From assembly GCA_902490325.1 (NCBI GenBank), contig CABUDJ010000006.1, forward strand, positions 1-42,333: DNA of 42,333 bases, given 5' to 3'. Both the position numbers and the translations under genes were made by a program. Positions 30,713-39,706 of the stretch are shown here, piece by piece. Positions within the stretch are counted from its first letter, which is position 1, and each line of letters starts with the position of its first letter. Source of the DNA: an uncultured Collinsella sp. Its GTDB lineage: Bacteria > Actinomycetota > Coriobacteriia > Coriobacteriales > Coriobacteriaceae. Below the pieces are notes generated by a model. It made no database searches. It saw nothing but the letters and a program-made list of their open reading frames with translations, and had not been told where the DNA came from.

Positions 30713-32116
30713 TTAGAAGTCGGCGTTGCCCACGGTGCGCGGGTGCGGCAGGACGTCGCGGATGTTGCCCACGCCGGTCAGATACATGACCAAGCGCTCG
30801 AAGCCCAGACCGTAGCCGGCGTGCTTGCAGGAACCGTAGCGGCGCAGGTCAAGGTAGTACTTGTACTGCTCGGGATTCATGCCCAGGTCCTTGATGCGGG
30901 CCTCGAGCAGATCCAGGCGCTCCTCGCGCTGGGAGCCGCCGATAATCTCGCCGATACCGGGAACCAGGCAGTCGGCGGCGGCGACGGTCTTGCCGTCCTC
31001 GTTCATGCGCATGTAGAATGCCTTGATCTCAGCCGGGTAGTCGGTCACGAAGGTCGGGCGCTTAAAGTGCTCCTCGGTCAGGAAGCGTTCGTGCTCGGTT
31101 TGCAGGTCGATGCCCCAGCTCACGGGGTAGTCGAACTTGTGGCCGTCGGCGACTGCCTGCTCCAGGATCTCGACGGCCTCGGTGTAGGTAACGCGGGCAA
31201 AGTCGGAGTTGGCGACATGGTCCAGGCGCTCGAGCAGACCCTTGTCCACAAACTTGTTGAGCATGTTGAGCTCGTCGGGGCAGGTGGCCATAACGTCCTT
31301 AAGAACGTACTTGAGCATGGCCTCGGCGTTATCCATGTAGTCGTTGAGGTCGGCAAATGCCATCTCGGGCTCGATCATCCAAAACTCGGCGGCATGGCGC
31401 GTGGTGTTGGAGTTTTCGGCGCGGAAGGTGGGGCCAAAGGTGTACACGTCGCCAAAGGCCATGGCAAAGTTCTCGGCATTGAGCTGGCCGGAAACGGTGA
31501 GGCTCGCATGCTTGCCAAAGAAGTCCTGGCTCCAGTCGACCTCACCGGACTCGGTGAGGGGCGGATTTTTGGGGTCGAGCGTGGTCACGCGGAACATCTC
31601 GCCGGCGCCCTCGCAGTCACTCGTGGTGATGATGGGGGTGTTGACGTAGACAAAGCCCTGCTCCTGGAAGAAGCGGTGGATAGCGGCAGCCGCGACAGAG
31701 CGGATACGGAACACGGCGCGGAACAGGTTGGTGCGCGGGCGCAGGTGCTGCTGGGTGCGCAGGAACTCGACGGTGGCACGCTTCTTCTGCAGCGGGTAAT
31801 CCGGGGCGCTGACGCCCTCGACCTCGATGGAGGTGGCAGAAAGCTCGAAGGGCTGGGGCGCATCGGGGGTCAGCTTGACGGTGCCGCTGCAGATGAGGGC
31901 GGCCGAGACGTTTTGATGGGCGATCTCGTCGTAGTTGTCGAGCGCCTCGCGGTTCATGACGACCTGCAGGTCGCGGAAGCAGCTGCCGTCGTTGAGTGTG
32001 ACGAAGCCAAAGTTCTTCATGTCGCGGACGGACTTGACCCAGCCGGCAACGGTGACGGTCTGGCCACCGAGCGACTCGGCATCGGCATAGAGCTGCGCGA
32101 TTTTGGTGCGGTTCAC
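30713..32116 (-). CDS. asnS: Asparaginyl-tRNA synthetase
   Basis: This class IIb synthetase charges tRNA-Asn. The 467-residue protein has an OB-fold anticodon domain (TVAGWVKSVRDMKNFGFVTLND) and class II motif 1 (FVYVNTPIITTSDCEGAG). Motif 2 is TFGPTFRAENSNTTRHAAEFWMIE and motif 3 is YGLGFERLVMYLTG. The start is probably the GTG at 32116, because GGGAGG lies four to five bases upstream. An ATG at 32128 has no ribosome site and would add MGGY. A TAGAAT -10 lies at 32163-32168. Presence of AsnRS suggests direct charging, though it does not exclude an amidotransferase route. No T-box was seen. Confidence 0.96.
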   Translation of the reverse strand: MNRTKIAQLYADAESLGGQTVTVAGWVKSVRDMKNFGFVTLNDGSCFRDLQVVMNREALDNYDEIAHQNVSAALICSGTVKLTPDAPQPFELSATSIEVEGVSAPDYPLQKKRATVEFLRTQQHLRPRTNLFRAVFRIRSVAAAAIHRFFQEQGFVYVNTPIITTSDCEGAGEMFRVTTLDPKNPPLTESGEVDWSQDFFGKHASLTVSGQLNAENFAMAFGDVYTFGPTFRAENSNTTRHAAEFWMIEPEMAFADLNDYMDNAEAMLKYVLKDVMATCPDELNMLNKFVDKGLLERLDHVANSDFARVTYTEAVEILEQAVADGHKFDYPVSWGIDLQTEHERFLTEEHFKRPTFVTDYPAEIKAFYMRMNEDGKTVAAADCLVPGIGEIIGGSQREERLDLLEARIKDLGMNPEQYKYYLDLRRYGSCKHAGYGLGFERLVMYLTGVGNIRDVLPHPRTVGNADF

Positions 32117-32162
32117 GTATCCTCCCATAACGGTTGAATGATAGTTATCCATACAGTTCGAT

Positions 32163-32168
32163 ATTCTA
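32163..32168 (-). promoter_or_regulatory. Putative -10 of asnS
   Basis: TAGAAT on the minus strand lies 47 bases before the GTG. No convincing -35 was found. The 32117-32297 gap holds this and the terminator of the EIIA gene. Confidence 0.35.
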
Positions 32169-32220
32169 GCAGCTCGGCTCATTTGGGCTATACAGATAAG
32201 GCATTGGCGGGATGGTTTTT

Positions 32221-32260
32221 CAAACGAAAAGCGCCCGCGGCCAAATGGTCGTGGGCGCTT
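32221..32260 (-). terminator. Intrinsic terminator after the EIIA gene
   Basis: AAGCGCCCGCGGCC (32229-32242) pairs with GGTCGTGGGCGCTT (32247-32260). On the minus strand TTTTCGTTTG follows. Confidence 0.85.
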
Positions 32261-32297
32261 GACGAGGTGCCTTTTGGCTGTGTGGCGCGGGGCCTGG

Positions 32298-32861
32298 CTA
32301 CTTGGTCTTGGCAACCAGCAGCGGGTCGCCAAGCTTGACGAGCGGGTTGCCGCCGATAAGCGTTCCAGACTCGCCGACATGGTCGATGCTCTTAAGACGA
32401 TCGAGCTCGGAGACGATGACGGTCACGATATCCTCGTGACCAGCGGCCTTAATGGCCTCGCGGTCGAAGCTGATGAGCGGCTGGCCTGCCTTGACCACAT
32501 CGCCCATCTCGACAAAGCGGGCAAAACCCTTGCCGTTCATTTCCACGGTGCCCAGGCCAACATGGATGAACACGCGAAGACCGTCCTCGGTGATCATGCC
32601 GATGGAGTGGTTGGTGACAGTGGTGGCACCGATACGGCCGTTGGCGGGCGCATAGATGGTGCCGGTAATGGGCTCGATGCCATAGCCCTGGCCAAGCATG
32701 CCCGAGGCGATCGTCTCGTCGGGAACCTCGTTCAGGTTGACGAGCACGCCGTTGACGGGGGCATAGATGACGCCTTCGCGGGTAGCGAAGCTTGCTGCGG
32801 GCGGAACGGACGCCTCGCCGGTCGAGGTGAAGGTGGACTTAAGCGAATCGAGCAGACCCAT
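32298..32861 (-). CDS. PTS glucose-type EIIA protein (Crr-like)
   Basis: The 187-residue cytosolic protein is an EIIA of the glucose family. It has YAPVNGVLVNLNEVPD near 33, the first histidine in TNHSIGM (H85), and the phosphorylated histidine in VFIHVGLGTVEMNGKGF (H100). It takes phosphate from HPr and passes it to a membrane EIIB/C, and can signal sugar status. No EIIBC gene is adjacent, so it acts in trans. GGAGG lies five bases before the ATG. A promoter and a LacI/CcpA-like operator lie upstream (32908-32978). Confidence 0.9.
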   Translation of the reverse strand: MGLLDSLKSTFTSTGEASVPPAASFATREGVIYAPVNGVLVNLNEVPDETIASGMLGQGYGIEPITGTIYAPANGRIGATTVTNHSIGMITEDGLRVFIHVGLGTVEMNGKGFARFVEMGDVVKAGQPLISFDREAIKAAGHEDIVTVIVSELDRLKSIDHVGESGTLIGGNPLVKLGDPLLVAKTK

Positions 32862-32907
32862 AGTTGCCTCCAACTTAAATAGGCGCATATCGCGCGTTTG
32901 GTTTGCC

Positions 32908-32978
32908 GGAAACGTTTCACATGTGTTTCGCGGCTTGGTCAACGCCCCTATTCTACGCTGCTCAACGATACCTCTGAA
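32908..32978 (-). promoter_or_regulatory. EIIA promoter and LacI/CcpA-like operator
   Basis: On the minus strand TTCAGA (32978-32973) and TAGAAT (32955-32950) are separated by 17 bp. About 30 bases past the likely start lies GTGAAACGTTTCC (32920-32908), a cre-like palindrome centred on CG. A repressor there would block elongation. Confidence 0.55.
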
Positions 32979-33104
32979 CTGGGATTATGTGATATATCAG
33001 TTGAAGGGAAACTTATTGCCGGTGTGTTTCTGCGCCACGGGTTCAAGTGGGGTACGCTTGAAGGCGAAAAACAAGGGCGCATAATTCGCGCGAAGGGAGC
33101 ACAT

Positions 33105-34004
33105 ATGATTGTCGAGAACCATGCGCTGTGGGGCGAGGAGCCGACCGAGGAATATCCGGCGACGTTTACGTATTTGGGTGCCGAGCCGCTGCCCGATAAA
33201 CCGAATGGCCGCCGCCCTGCCGTGATTATCTGTGGCGGAGGTGCGTTTACGCATATCGCTCCGCATGAGCAGGATCCCGTGGCGTTTGCGTTTTTGGATC
33301 ACGGTTACCAGGCCTTTGTGCTCAACTATGTCACAAGTTCTACGGGTGACGTGAGCTTTCCGCACCCCCAGGCAGATCTTGCCAAGATGGTCGCCACGGT
33401 GCGTGCGAATGCCGACGAGTGGCATGTCGATCCCAAGCGCGTGTGCGTCGTGGGCTTTTCTGCTGGCGGCATGATTTGCGCCTCGCTGGCAACGCAGTGG
33501 AAGACCGGCCCCTTCGCGGCACTTGCCGGGGCGCGTCCGGACGACATTCGTCCCGACGCCGTGGTGCTGGGCTATCCGTTGCTCGACCTTGCCTATGTGC
33601 GCGATATGCAGACGCGTGACCCGCGCATCGACCTGCGCGTGCCCAAGACGGGTGGCAAGACAGGGCGCGATTTGCTCAACGACTATCTGTCGATGGTGAC
33701 GGGCGGCGAGGCGACCGATGAGCACCTGACCGACATTTGCCCTACCACGCATGTTTCGCGCCAGATGCCGCCGACCTTTGTGTGGGGCGTGTCCGACGAC
33801 AAGACAGCGCCGATCGCACAGGTCTATCCGTTTGCGCAGCGCATGGCCGAGGAGGGCGTCGCTTGCGAGATGCACGTCTTTGACCAGGGCGGTCACGGCC
33901 TTTCGCTCGGCAACGCCAACACCGCGGTCGACAACGAGGACAAGCAGGTGGCAGTCCGTCCTTGGATCCGCCTGGCCTTCCGTTTCCTGGAGCGCCATAT
34001 GTAA
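33105..34004 (+). CDS. Alpha/beta hydrolase (BD-FAE/acetyl-esterase-like)
   Basis: The 299-residue protein has an oxyanion region PAVIICGGGAFTHIAP near 38, the nucleophile elbow VVGFSAGG (S119), the aspartate in WGVSDDKTAP near 233, and the histidine in DQGGHGLSL near 265. No signal peptide is present, so it works in the cytosol, probably deacylating sugars or short esters. AAGGGAG lies five bases before the ATG at 33105. It is divergent from the EIIA gene and may share catabolite control, since it faces the same 240-base region. Confidence 0.85.
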   Translation: MIVENHALWGEEPTEEYPATFTYLGAEPLPDKPNGRRPAVIICGGGAFTHIAPHEQDPVAFAFLDHGYQAFVLNYVTSSTGDVSFPHPQADLAKMVATVRANADEWHVDPKRVCVVGFSAGGMICASLATQWKTGPFAALAGARPDDIRPDAVVLGYPLLDLAYVRDMQTRDPRIDLRVPKTGGKTGRDLLNDYLSMVTGGEATDEHLTDICPTTHVSRQMPPTFVWGVSDDKTAPIAQVYPFAQRMAEEGVACEMHVFDQGGHGLSLGNANTAVDNEDKQVAVRPWIRLAFRFLERHM

Positions 34005-34051
34005 AAGTAGACTACTTGCCCGTTTCAAAAAGTCTGCTTAGAGGAGGAGCC

Positions 34052-34372
34052 ATGCTTGAGGGTACGTATGTGGTTTTGGCCCAGACGCCGGTGGGGAGCA
34101 AGCGCGGCGAGGTGACGTTTTCACATGGGGTGAACGGCGCGCTCAGGGCAGTACTAAACGTCAGGGGTCTCAATATCGCTCTCTCGGGTGCCCGCGCTGA
34201 GTGCGATTTCTTTGAGCTCTCGGGTACTATCTCCCACGTCTTGATGGGCAAGGCGCCCTTTACATGCACGGGGTCGGTTGAGGGTGATCGACTCACTGCT
34301 ACCGCGCGGTCGGGTTCCATTTCGATCTCGCTGAGCGGTATGCGCAAAGAGCTTTCGGGGCGCACCGCATAA
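34052..34372 (+). CDS. Conserved-looking protein of unknown function, beta-rich
   Basis: The 106-residue protein has alternating hydrophobic and polar residues typical of beta strands (GTYVVLAQTPVGSKRGEVTF; RAVLNVRGLNIALSGARAEC), and ends SISISLSGMRKELSGRTA. No signal peptide, no known motif. AGAGGAGGAGCC lies directly before the ATG, a strong ribosome site, which supports that it is real. It follows the esterase by 47 bases and may be in its transcript. I do not recognise the family. Confidence 0.65.
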   Translation: MLEGTYVVLAQTPVGSKRGEVTFSHGVNGALRAVLNVRGLNIALSGARAECDFFELSGTISHVLMGKAPFTCTGSVEGDRLTATARSGSISISLSGMRKELSGRTA

Positions 34373-34442
34373 AGTTTGCGCAGGTAAACATCGGTATTTG
34401 ACTTTATAAAATAGTTCAGAGCGCTATCATTTGTCGTTACGA

Positions 34443-34493
34443 GTTGGTTAGCCCCGGTAAACGGTTAACCGCGTCTAACGAAAGGATGAGCGC
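34443..34493 (+). promoter_or_regulatory. Possible metal-regulator site before feoAB
   Basis: GTTGGTTAGCCCCGG and GGTTAACC lie in the 50 bases before the start codon. TTAGGTTAGCC-like halves are typical of DtxR/IdeR boxes, but the match is partial. The 34373-34442 stretch has TTGACT without a fitting -10. Confidence 0.3.
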
Positions 34494-36854
34494 GTGAAGC
34501 TCGATACGCTCGAGATTGGAAAGGACGCCGTTGTCGCATCGGTGGCATCGGACGACCAGGCACTCCGACAACATATTTTGGACATGGGCCTAACACCGGG
34601 CACCGAAGTCACCATGATGAAGTATGCCCCCATGGGCGACCCACTCGAGATTCGCCTGCGCGGCTACGAGTTGACGCTGCGCAAGGACGATGCCGCTCGC
34701 ATTGACCTCGTAGATGTCCACGACACAGATACAGGTCCGCGCGCTAACGCCGCAATCGGCATGACGGAGCACCCGGCACTGGGCGAGGGCACGTATTCGC
34801 CCCGCGCGGCCAAGACAGCCGTGCCCGAGGGTGCGCCGCTGCATTTCGCCCTCGCCGGCAACCAAAACTGCGGTAAGACCACCCTGTTCAACCAGCTGAC
34901 AGGCTCCAATCAACATGTCGGTAACTTTCCCGGCGTGACGGTCGACCGCAAAGATGGCACCATCCGCAACCATCCCGAGGCGAGTGTTACCGACCTGCCC
35001 GGCATTTATTCGTTGTCGCCGTACACGGGTGAAGAGATCGTGAGCCGCCAGTTTATCCTGGATGAGCATCCCGACGACATCATCGACATCATCGACGCTA
35101 CCAACATCGAGCGCAATCTGTACCTAACGCTGCAGCTTATGGAGCTTGATCGCCCCATGGTCATCGCGCTCAACATGATGGACGAGGTGACGACCAACGG
35201 CGGCGCCGTGGACGTCAATCTGCTCGAGAGTCTGTTGGGCGTGCCGGTCGTCCCCATTAGCGCCGCACGCAACGAGGGTATCGGCGAGCTGGTGGACCAT
35301 GCCCTGCATGTGGCGCGTTTCCGCGAGCGTCCCGGCCGCCTGGACTTCTGCGCACCCGATGGCCCAGACGGCGGTGCACTGCATCGCTGTATTCACGGCA
35401 TTGCCAACCTTATCGAGGACCATGCCGCGACGGCGCACATTCCCGTGCGTTTTGCGGCGACCAAGCTGGTTGAGGGCGACGAGCTGGTGACCGAGGCGCT
35501 TCACCTGGATCGCAACGAGCTCGACGCCATCGAGCACATCATTACCCAGATGGAGGGCGAGGCCGGCACCGACCGCCTGTCCGCGTTGGCCGATATGCGC
35601 TTTAGCTTTATCGGCGACGTGTGTGGGCGTTGCGTCGTCAAGCCGCACGAGAGCCGCGAGCACGTGCGCTCCGTCAAGATCGACCGCATCCTGACAGGTC
35701 GTTACACAGCCATTCCGGCGTTCCTGGTGATCATGGGCCTCGTCTTTTGGCTGACGTTTGGCGTGATCGGCGCGGCGTTGCAGGGACTCATGGAGGACGG
35801 CATCGCTGCCGTCATCGCCTCGGCCGATGCGGGCCTCAAGGCGTTCGGCACCAACGACGTGGTGCGCTCGCTGGCTGTCGACGGCGTGCTTACGGGTGTG
35901 GGCAGCGTGCTGACCTTCCTGCCGATTATCGTCGTGCTCTTCTTGTTCCTCTCCATTTTGGAAGACTCCGGCTACATGGCGCGCGTTGCCTTTGTCATGG
36001 ATAAGGTACTTCGTCGCTTTGGCCTGTCGGGCCGCAGCTTTGTGCCCATGCTCGTCGGTTTTGGCTGCACCGTGCCGGCTATCATGTCGACCCGTACGCT
36101 CCCATCCGAGCACGACCGCAAGATGACGGTCATGCTCACGCCGTTCATGAGCTGCTCGGCCAAGTTGCCGGTCTACGGCCTGCTGTGCGGGGCGTTTTTC
36201 CCGCAGGCGACGGTCCCCGCCATGGTCTCGCTCTATTTGATTGGCATTGCGGTCGGTTGCATCGCGGCTTTGGTGCTCAACCGCACGGCATTTAAGGGCG
36301 ACCCGGTGCCGTTTATCATGGAGCTTCCCAATTACCGTCTGCCGAGCGTCAAGACGACAGTGATGCTGGCATGGGATAAAGCCAAGGATTTTATTACCAA
36401 GGCCTTTACCATTATCTTTGCCGCTACCGTGGTCATCTGGTTCCTTCAGACGTTCGACATCCGCTTTAATGTGGTCGCCGATCAGTCGCAGAGTCTGCTT
36501 GCGGGCCTCGGCAGCATCATCGCACCGGCGCTGACGCCGCTTGGGTTTGGCGACTGGCGTGCATCCACGGCGCTCGTCACCGGACTTATCGCCAAGGAGA
36601 GCGTCATCTCGACCCTCACGGTACTTTTGGGCGCGACCTCGCCCGCGGCACTGTCGACCATGTTTTCGCCGTTTACTGCCTATGTGTTCCTGGTCTTTAC
36701 GTTGCTGTACCCGCCGTGCGTGGCTGCGATCGGCGCCGTCAAGAGCGAGCTGGGCGCGCGCTACGCCGTTGCCGTGTTCGCATTTCAGGTGACGGTCGCC
36801 TGGATCGTGGCGTTTGTCGTGCATTCGGCGGGCATATTGCTGGGGTTGGCTTAG
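34494..36854 (+). CDS. feoB: FeoA-FeoB fusion, ferrous iron transporter
   Basis: The 786-residue protein fuses a FeoA SH3-like domain (residues 1-75) to a full FeoB. G motifs are GNQNCGKT (122-129), DLPG (167-170) and NMMD near 226. The membrane part (about 405-786) has the paired Gate motifs SGRSFVPMLVGFGCTVPAIM and AKESVISTL and the cysteines of FMSCSAKLPVYGLLCG. FeoB moves Fe2+ inward in anaerobes; FeoA normally helps as a separate protein. Translation starts at GTG with AAAGGA seven bases upstream. FeoC was not seen. A terminator follows. Confidence 0.93.
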   Translation: MKLDTLEIGKDAVVASVASDDQALRQHILDMGLTPGTEVTMMKYAPMGDPLEIRLRGYELTLRKDDAARIDLVDVHDTDTGPRANAAIGMTEHPALGEGTYSPRAAKTAVPEGAPLHFALAGNQNCGKTTLFNQLTGSNQHVGNFPGVTVDRKDGTIRNHPEASVTDLPGIYSLSPYTGEEIVSRQFILDEHPDDIIDIIDATNIERNLYLTLQLMELDRPMVIALNMMDEVTTNGGAVDVNLLESLLGVPVVPISAARNEGIGELVDHALHVARFRERPGRLDFCAPDGPDGGALHRCIHGIANLIEDHAATAHIPVRFAATKLVEGDELVTEALHLDRNELDAIEHIITQMEGEAGTDRLSALADMRFSFIGDVCGRCVVKPHESREHVRSVKIDRILTGRYTAIPAFLVIMGLVFWLTFGVIGAALQGLMEDGIAAVIASADAGLKAFGTNDVVRSLAVDGVLTGVGSVLTFLPIIVVLFLFLSILEDSGYMARVAFVMDKVLRRFGLSGRSFVPMLVGFGCTVPAIMSTRTLPSEHDRKMTVMLTPFMSCSAKLPVYGLLCGAFFPQATVPAMVSLYLIGIAVGCIAALVLNRTAFKGDPVPFIMELPNYRLPSVKTTVMLAWDKAKDFITKAFTIIFAATVVIWFLQTFDIRFNVVADQSQSLLAGLGSIIAPALTPLGFGDWRASTALVTGLIAKESVISTLTVLLGATSPAALSTMFSPFTAYVFLVFTLLYPPCVAAIGAVKSELGARYAVAVFAFQVTVAWIVAFVVHSAGILLGLA

Positions 36855-36895
36855 TTATTTATTGACGGCGCAACCTTTGTGTATCGAATTGTTTT

Positions 36896-36935
36896 CGGCC
36901 CCGCATCTGTTGCTGACGGATGCGGGGCCGTTGCT
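36896..36935 (+). terminator. Intrinsic terminator after feoAB
   Basis: CGGCCCCGCATC (36896-36907) pairs exactly with GATGCGGGGCCG (36919-36930), followed by TTGCTATAT. Confidence 0.8.
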
Positions 36936-36936
36936 A

Positions 36937-36942
36937 TATAAT
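36937..36942 (+). promoter_or_regulatory. Putative -10 of the MFS gene
   Basis: TATAAT lies 33 bases before the ATG, just after the feoAB terminator. No good -35 at normal spacing. Confidence 0.4.
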
Positions 36943-36975
36943 CGCCTCCGCTCAAAATGATTGGAGACGTTATAT

Positions 36976-38172
36976 ATGAGTCAGGCAAGGCAAGACGGCA
37001 TCACGCTCAGGCAGTGGCTCCCGCTCGTCGGGCTCACCTGCTGTGCGTTCGTGTTCAACACGTCGGAGTTTATGCCCATCGGCCTTTTGACTGACATCGC
37101 CGCGTCGTTCTCGCTCACCGAGGCCCAGGCGGGCATCATGATCTCGGTCTACGCCTGGGGCGTCATGCTGCTGTCGTTGCCGCTCATGGTGTTCGCTTCG
37201 CGCTTTGAGTTCAAGCGGATGCTGCTGGGCGTGCTGGCCGTGTTCTCGCTCGGTCAGTTCCTGTCCGCTGTGGCGCCGACCTATCCCATCCTGGTCTGCG
37301 CGCGCCTGGTGGTTGCCTGCGCGCACGCCGTGTTCTGGTCGGTCGCTTCGATTATGGCGTCGCGCCTGGTTGACACACGTCACGGGGCGCTCGCCATCAG
37401 CATGATCGCCACGGGCTCTTCCATCGCACAGATCTTCGGCCTGCCGCTCGGCCGCGCCATTGGCCTGGCCGTGGGCTGGCGTATGACGTTTGCCGTGGTC
37501 GGGGTGCTGTCTACTGTCGCGGTCGTCTACCAGGCCACGGTCTTTCCTGCCATGCCAGCGGGCGAGCGTTTTACGCTCAAGCAGCTGCCCGAGCTGCTCA
37601 AGAACCCGTTCCTCATCGCGCTCTATGTGGTCACGGTGTTCATGGCGACCGGCTATTACGCGAGCTATAGCTATATCGAGCCTTTCCTGGCTCAGGTCGC
37701 GCATGTCGACGCAAGCGCCATCACTATGACGCTGACGGCGTTCGGCTGCTCTGGTCTGCTCGGAAGCTGGCTGTTCGGCCGCCTGTTCGATGGGCACCGG
37801 TTCCCGTTTCTCGCGATTACGCTCTCCGGCGTGCCGGTGGCCCTGCTGCTCATGGGCCCGGCCGCATCGTCGCTCGCCGCGGTTCTCGCTGTTTGCGCAC
37901 TGTGGGGTTGCTGCGCCACGGCCTTTAACGTGGCGTTTCAGGCCGAGCTCATCAAGCACACGCCGGCGGACTCGTCGGCCGTCGCCATGTCGATCTTCTC
38001 GGGCCTGTTTAACCTGGGAATCGGCACGGGTACCGCGATCGGCGGAGCCGTGGTTTCGGGCCCCGGTATCGCCTGGATCGGCTGCGCAGGTGGCGCAATC
38101 GCCGCCGTGGGCGTCATCCTCGCCATCACGGTGATGTTCCCAGCCATCCGCCGCGCCAAGCCCGTCGCCTAA
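36976..38172 (+). CDS. MFS efflux transporter, SotB-like
   Basis: The 398-residue protein has twelve predicted membrane segments. Residues 10-40 (LPLVGLTCCAFVFNTSEFMP) match the DHA1/SotB sugar-efflux branch, with NTSEF and PIGLL typical. The loop 2-3 motif reads SRFEFKRMLLG, a weak form of motif A. Substrate may be sugars or drugs. An ATG at 36976 is nine bases after GGAG; an in-frame TTG at 36961 is too early. A repeat hairpin follows. Confidence 0.87.
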   Translation: MSQARQDGITLRQWLPLVGLTCCAFVFNTSEFMPIGLLTDIAASFSLTEAQAGIMISVYAWGVMLLSLPLMVFASRFEFKRMLLGVLAVFSLGQFLSAVAPTYPILVCARLVVACAHAVFWSVASIMASRLVDTRHGALAISMIATGSSIAQIFGLPLGRAIGLAVGWRMTFAVVGVLSTVAVVYQATVFPAMPAGERFTLKQLPELLKNPFLIALYVVTVFMATGYYASYSYIEPFLAQVAHVDASAITMTLTAFGCSGLLGSWLFGRLFDGHRFPFLAITLSGVPVALLLMGPAASSLAAVLAVCALWGCCATAFNVAFQAELIKHTPADSSAVAMSIFSGLFNLGIGTGTAIGGAVVSGPGIAWIGCAGGAIAAVGVILAITVMFPAIRRAKPVA

Positions 38173-38187
38173 TCACGTTCCCTCATC

Positions 38188-38254
38188 AGTTGCGGTGGAA
38201 TACGGACTGCTGGGCCCAATAAACCCGGCAAACAGTCCGTATTTCACCGCAACT
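38188..38254. repeat. Inverted repeat, family shared with 1805-1865
   Basis: AGTTGCGGTGGAATACGGAC (38188-38207) pairs with the complementary arm 38235-38254, a stem of 22 positions with one mismatch, followed by TATTTT. It probably terminates the MFS gene. Confidence 0.75.
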
Positions 38255-38326
38255 TATTTTGGGGGATAGGACGTGCGGCGGGCATACAATGGATGTCGTT
38301 GTGTGAGGGTCGACCGGGAGGCTGTT

Positions 38327-39703
38327 ATGTGGGCATACGAGACGACGTTCTATCAGATCTATCCGCTGGGCTTTTGCGGGGCTCCGCGCGAAAACGCCGC
38401 GCCCGTTGCCGAGGATGAGCTCGCCCAGGCTGCCAACGCCGCGCCCAACCCCGATGCTCCTATCATGAAGGTCGCCCAATGGGCCGACTACATGCAGGAA
38501 CTCGGCGTTGGCGCTGTGCTTATCAACCCACCGCTCGAATCTGATAGCCACGGCTACGATACACGCAGCCTGCGCCATATCGACCGTCGCCTGGGTGGGG
38601 ACGCCGACTTTGCCGCCGTATGCGACACGCTGCATGCCTATGGCATCCGCGTGGTGCTCGATGCCGTCTTCAACCACGTCGGCCGCGGTTTTTGGGCCTT
38701 CCGCGATGTGCAGGAGCGCAAGTGGGACTCGCCGTACAAGGACTGGTTCCACATTAGCTTTGACGGCGATTCCTGCTATGGCGATGGCTTTTGGTACGAG
38801 GGCTGGGAAGGCCATTTTGAGCTTGTGAAGCTCAACCTGCAAAATCCCGCTGTGGTCGATTACCTGCTAGAGTCCGTGCGCCGTTGGGCCGACGTCTTTG
38901 GCGTCGACGGCCTGCGCCTGGACGTTGCCTATATGCTCGACCGCGACTTTATGCGCCGCCTGCACGTCTTTACCCGTGAGCTCAAGCCCGACTTTGTGCT
39001 GATCGGCGAGACGCTCCACGGCGACTACAACCAAATCGTCAACGACGAGATGCTCGACTCCTGCACCAACTACGAGTGCTACAAGGGCCTGTACTCCAGC
39101 TTTAACTCGGTCAACATGTTCGAGATCGCCCATTCGCTGCACCGCCAGTTTGGCGGCGATCCGTGGTGCATCTACCGCGGCAAACATCTGCTGTCGTTTG
39201 TCGACAACCACGATGTGCCGCGCCTGGCAAGTATCCTCACCGACAAGTCGTGTCTGCGTCCCGCCTACGGCATGCTCTTTGGCATGCCGGGCATCCCGTG
39301 CGTCTACTATGGCAGCGAGTGGGGAATTGCCGGCGAAAAGGGTGGCCCCGATGGCGACTGGGCGCTGCGACCTGCGCTCAATGAGCCTGCGCCCAACGAG
39401 CTGACGGCGTTCATCACGCAGCTTGCGCACCTTCGCTCGGCCGACGACGCGGCTGCCCGTGCTCTCAACTACGGTGCCTATCGCAACGTGGTGATCCAGA
39501 ACAAGCAGCTGCTGTTCGAGCGCGCCTGTGACGGCGCGACGGTACTCGTGGCGGTGAATGCTGTGGGTGAGCCTTACACCTTTGGCGCCGGCGAGCTCAA
39601 CGGGTCCTTCGTCGACCTGCTTGCCGACGATGCGCCCACGGTCGAGCTGACGGGTACCCTTGAGCTTGCACCCTACGAGGTGCACTATCTGTTGAGAGCC
39701 TAG
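38327..39703 (+). CDS. GH13 alpha-glycosidase (maltogenic/neopullulanase-like)
   Basis: The 458-residue protein has all four GH13 regions: DAVFNHVG, GLRLDVAY with the nucleophile D199, LIGETLH with the acid E228, and FVDNHDVP with D296. No signal peptide, so it works in the cytosol on imported maltodextrins. The chain lacks the long N-terminal domain of neopullulanases and is short for the family. CGGGAG lies six bases before the ATG. The glycosylase gene follows after three bases. The exact linkage specificity cannot be read. Confidence 0.9.
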   Translation: MWAYETTFYQIYPLGFCGAPRENAAPVAEDELAQAANAAPNPDAPIMKVAQWADYMQELGVGAVLINPPLESDSHGYDTRSLRHIDRRLGGDADFAAVCDTLHAYGIRVVLDAVFNHVGRGFWAFRDVQERKWDSPYKDWFHISFDGDSCYGDGFWYEGWEGHFELVKLNLQNPAVVDYLLESVRRWADVFGVDGLRLDVAYMLDRDFMRRLHVFTRELKPDFVLIGETLHGDYNQIVNDEMLDSCTNYECYKGLYSSFNSVNMFEIAHSLHRQFGGDPWCIYRGKHLLSFVDNHDVPRLASILTDKSCLRPAYGMLFGMPGIPCVYYGSEWGIAGEKGGPDGDWALRPALNEPAPNELTAFITQLAHLRSADDAAARALNYGAYRNVVIQNKQLLFERACDGATVLVAVNAVGEPYTFGAGELNGSFVDLLADDAPTVELTGTLELAPYEVHYLLRA

Positions 39704-39706
39704 CCC

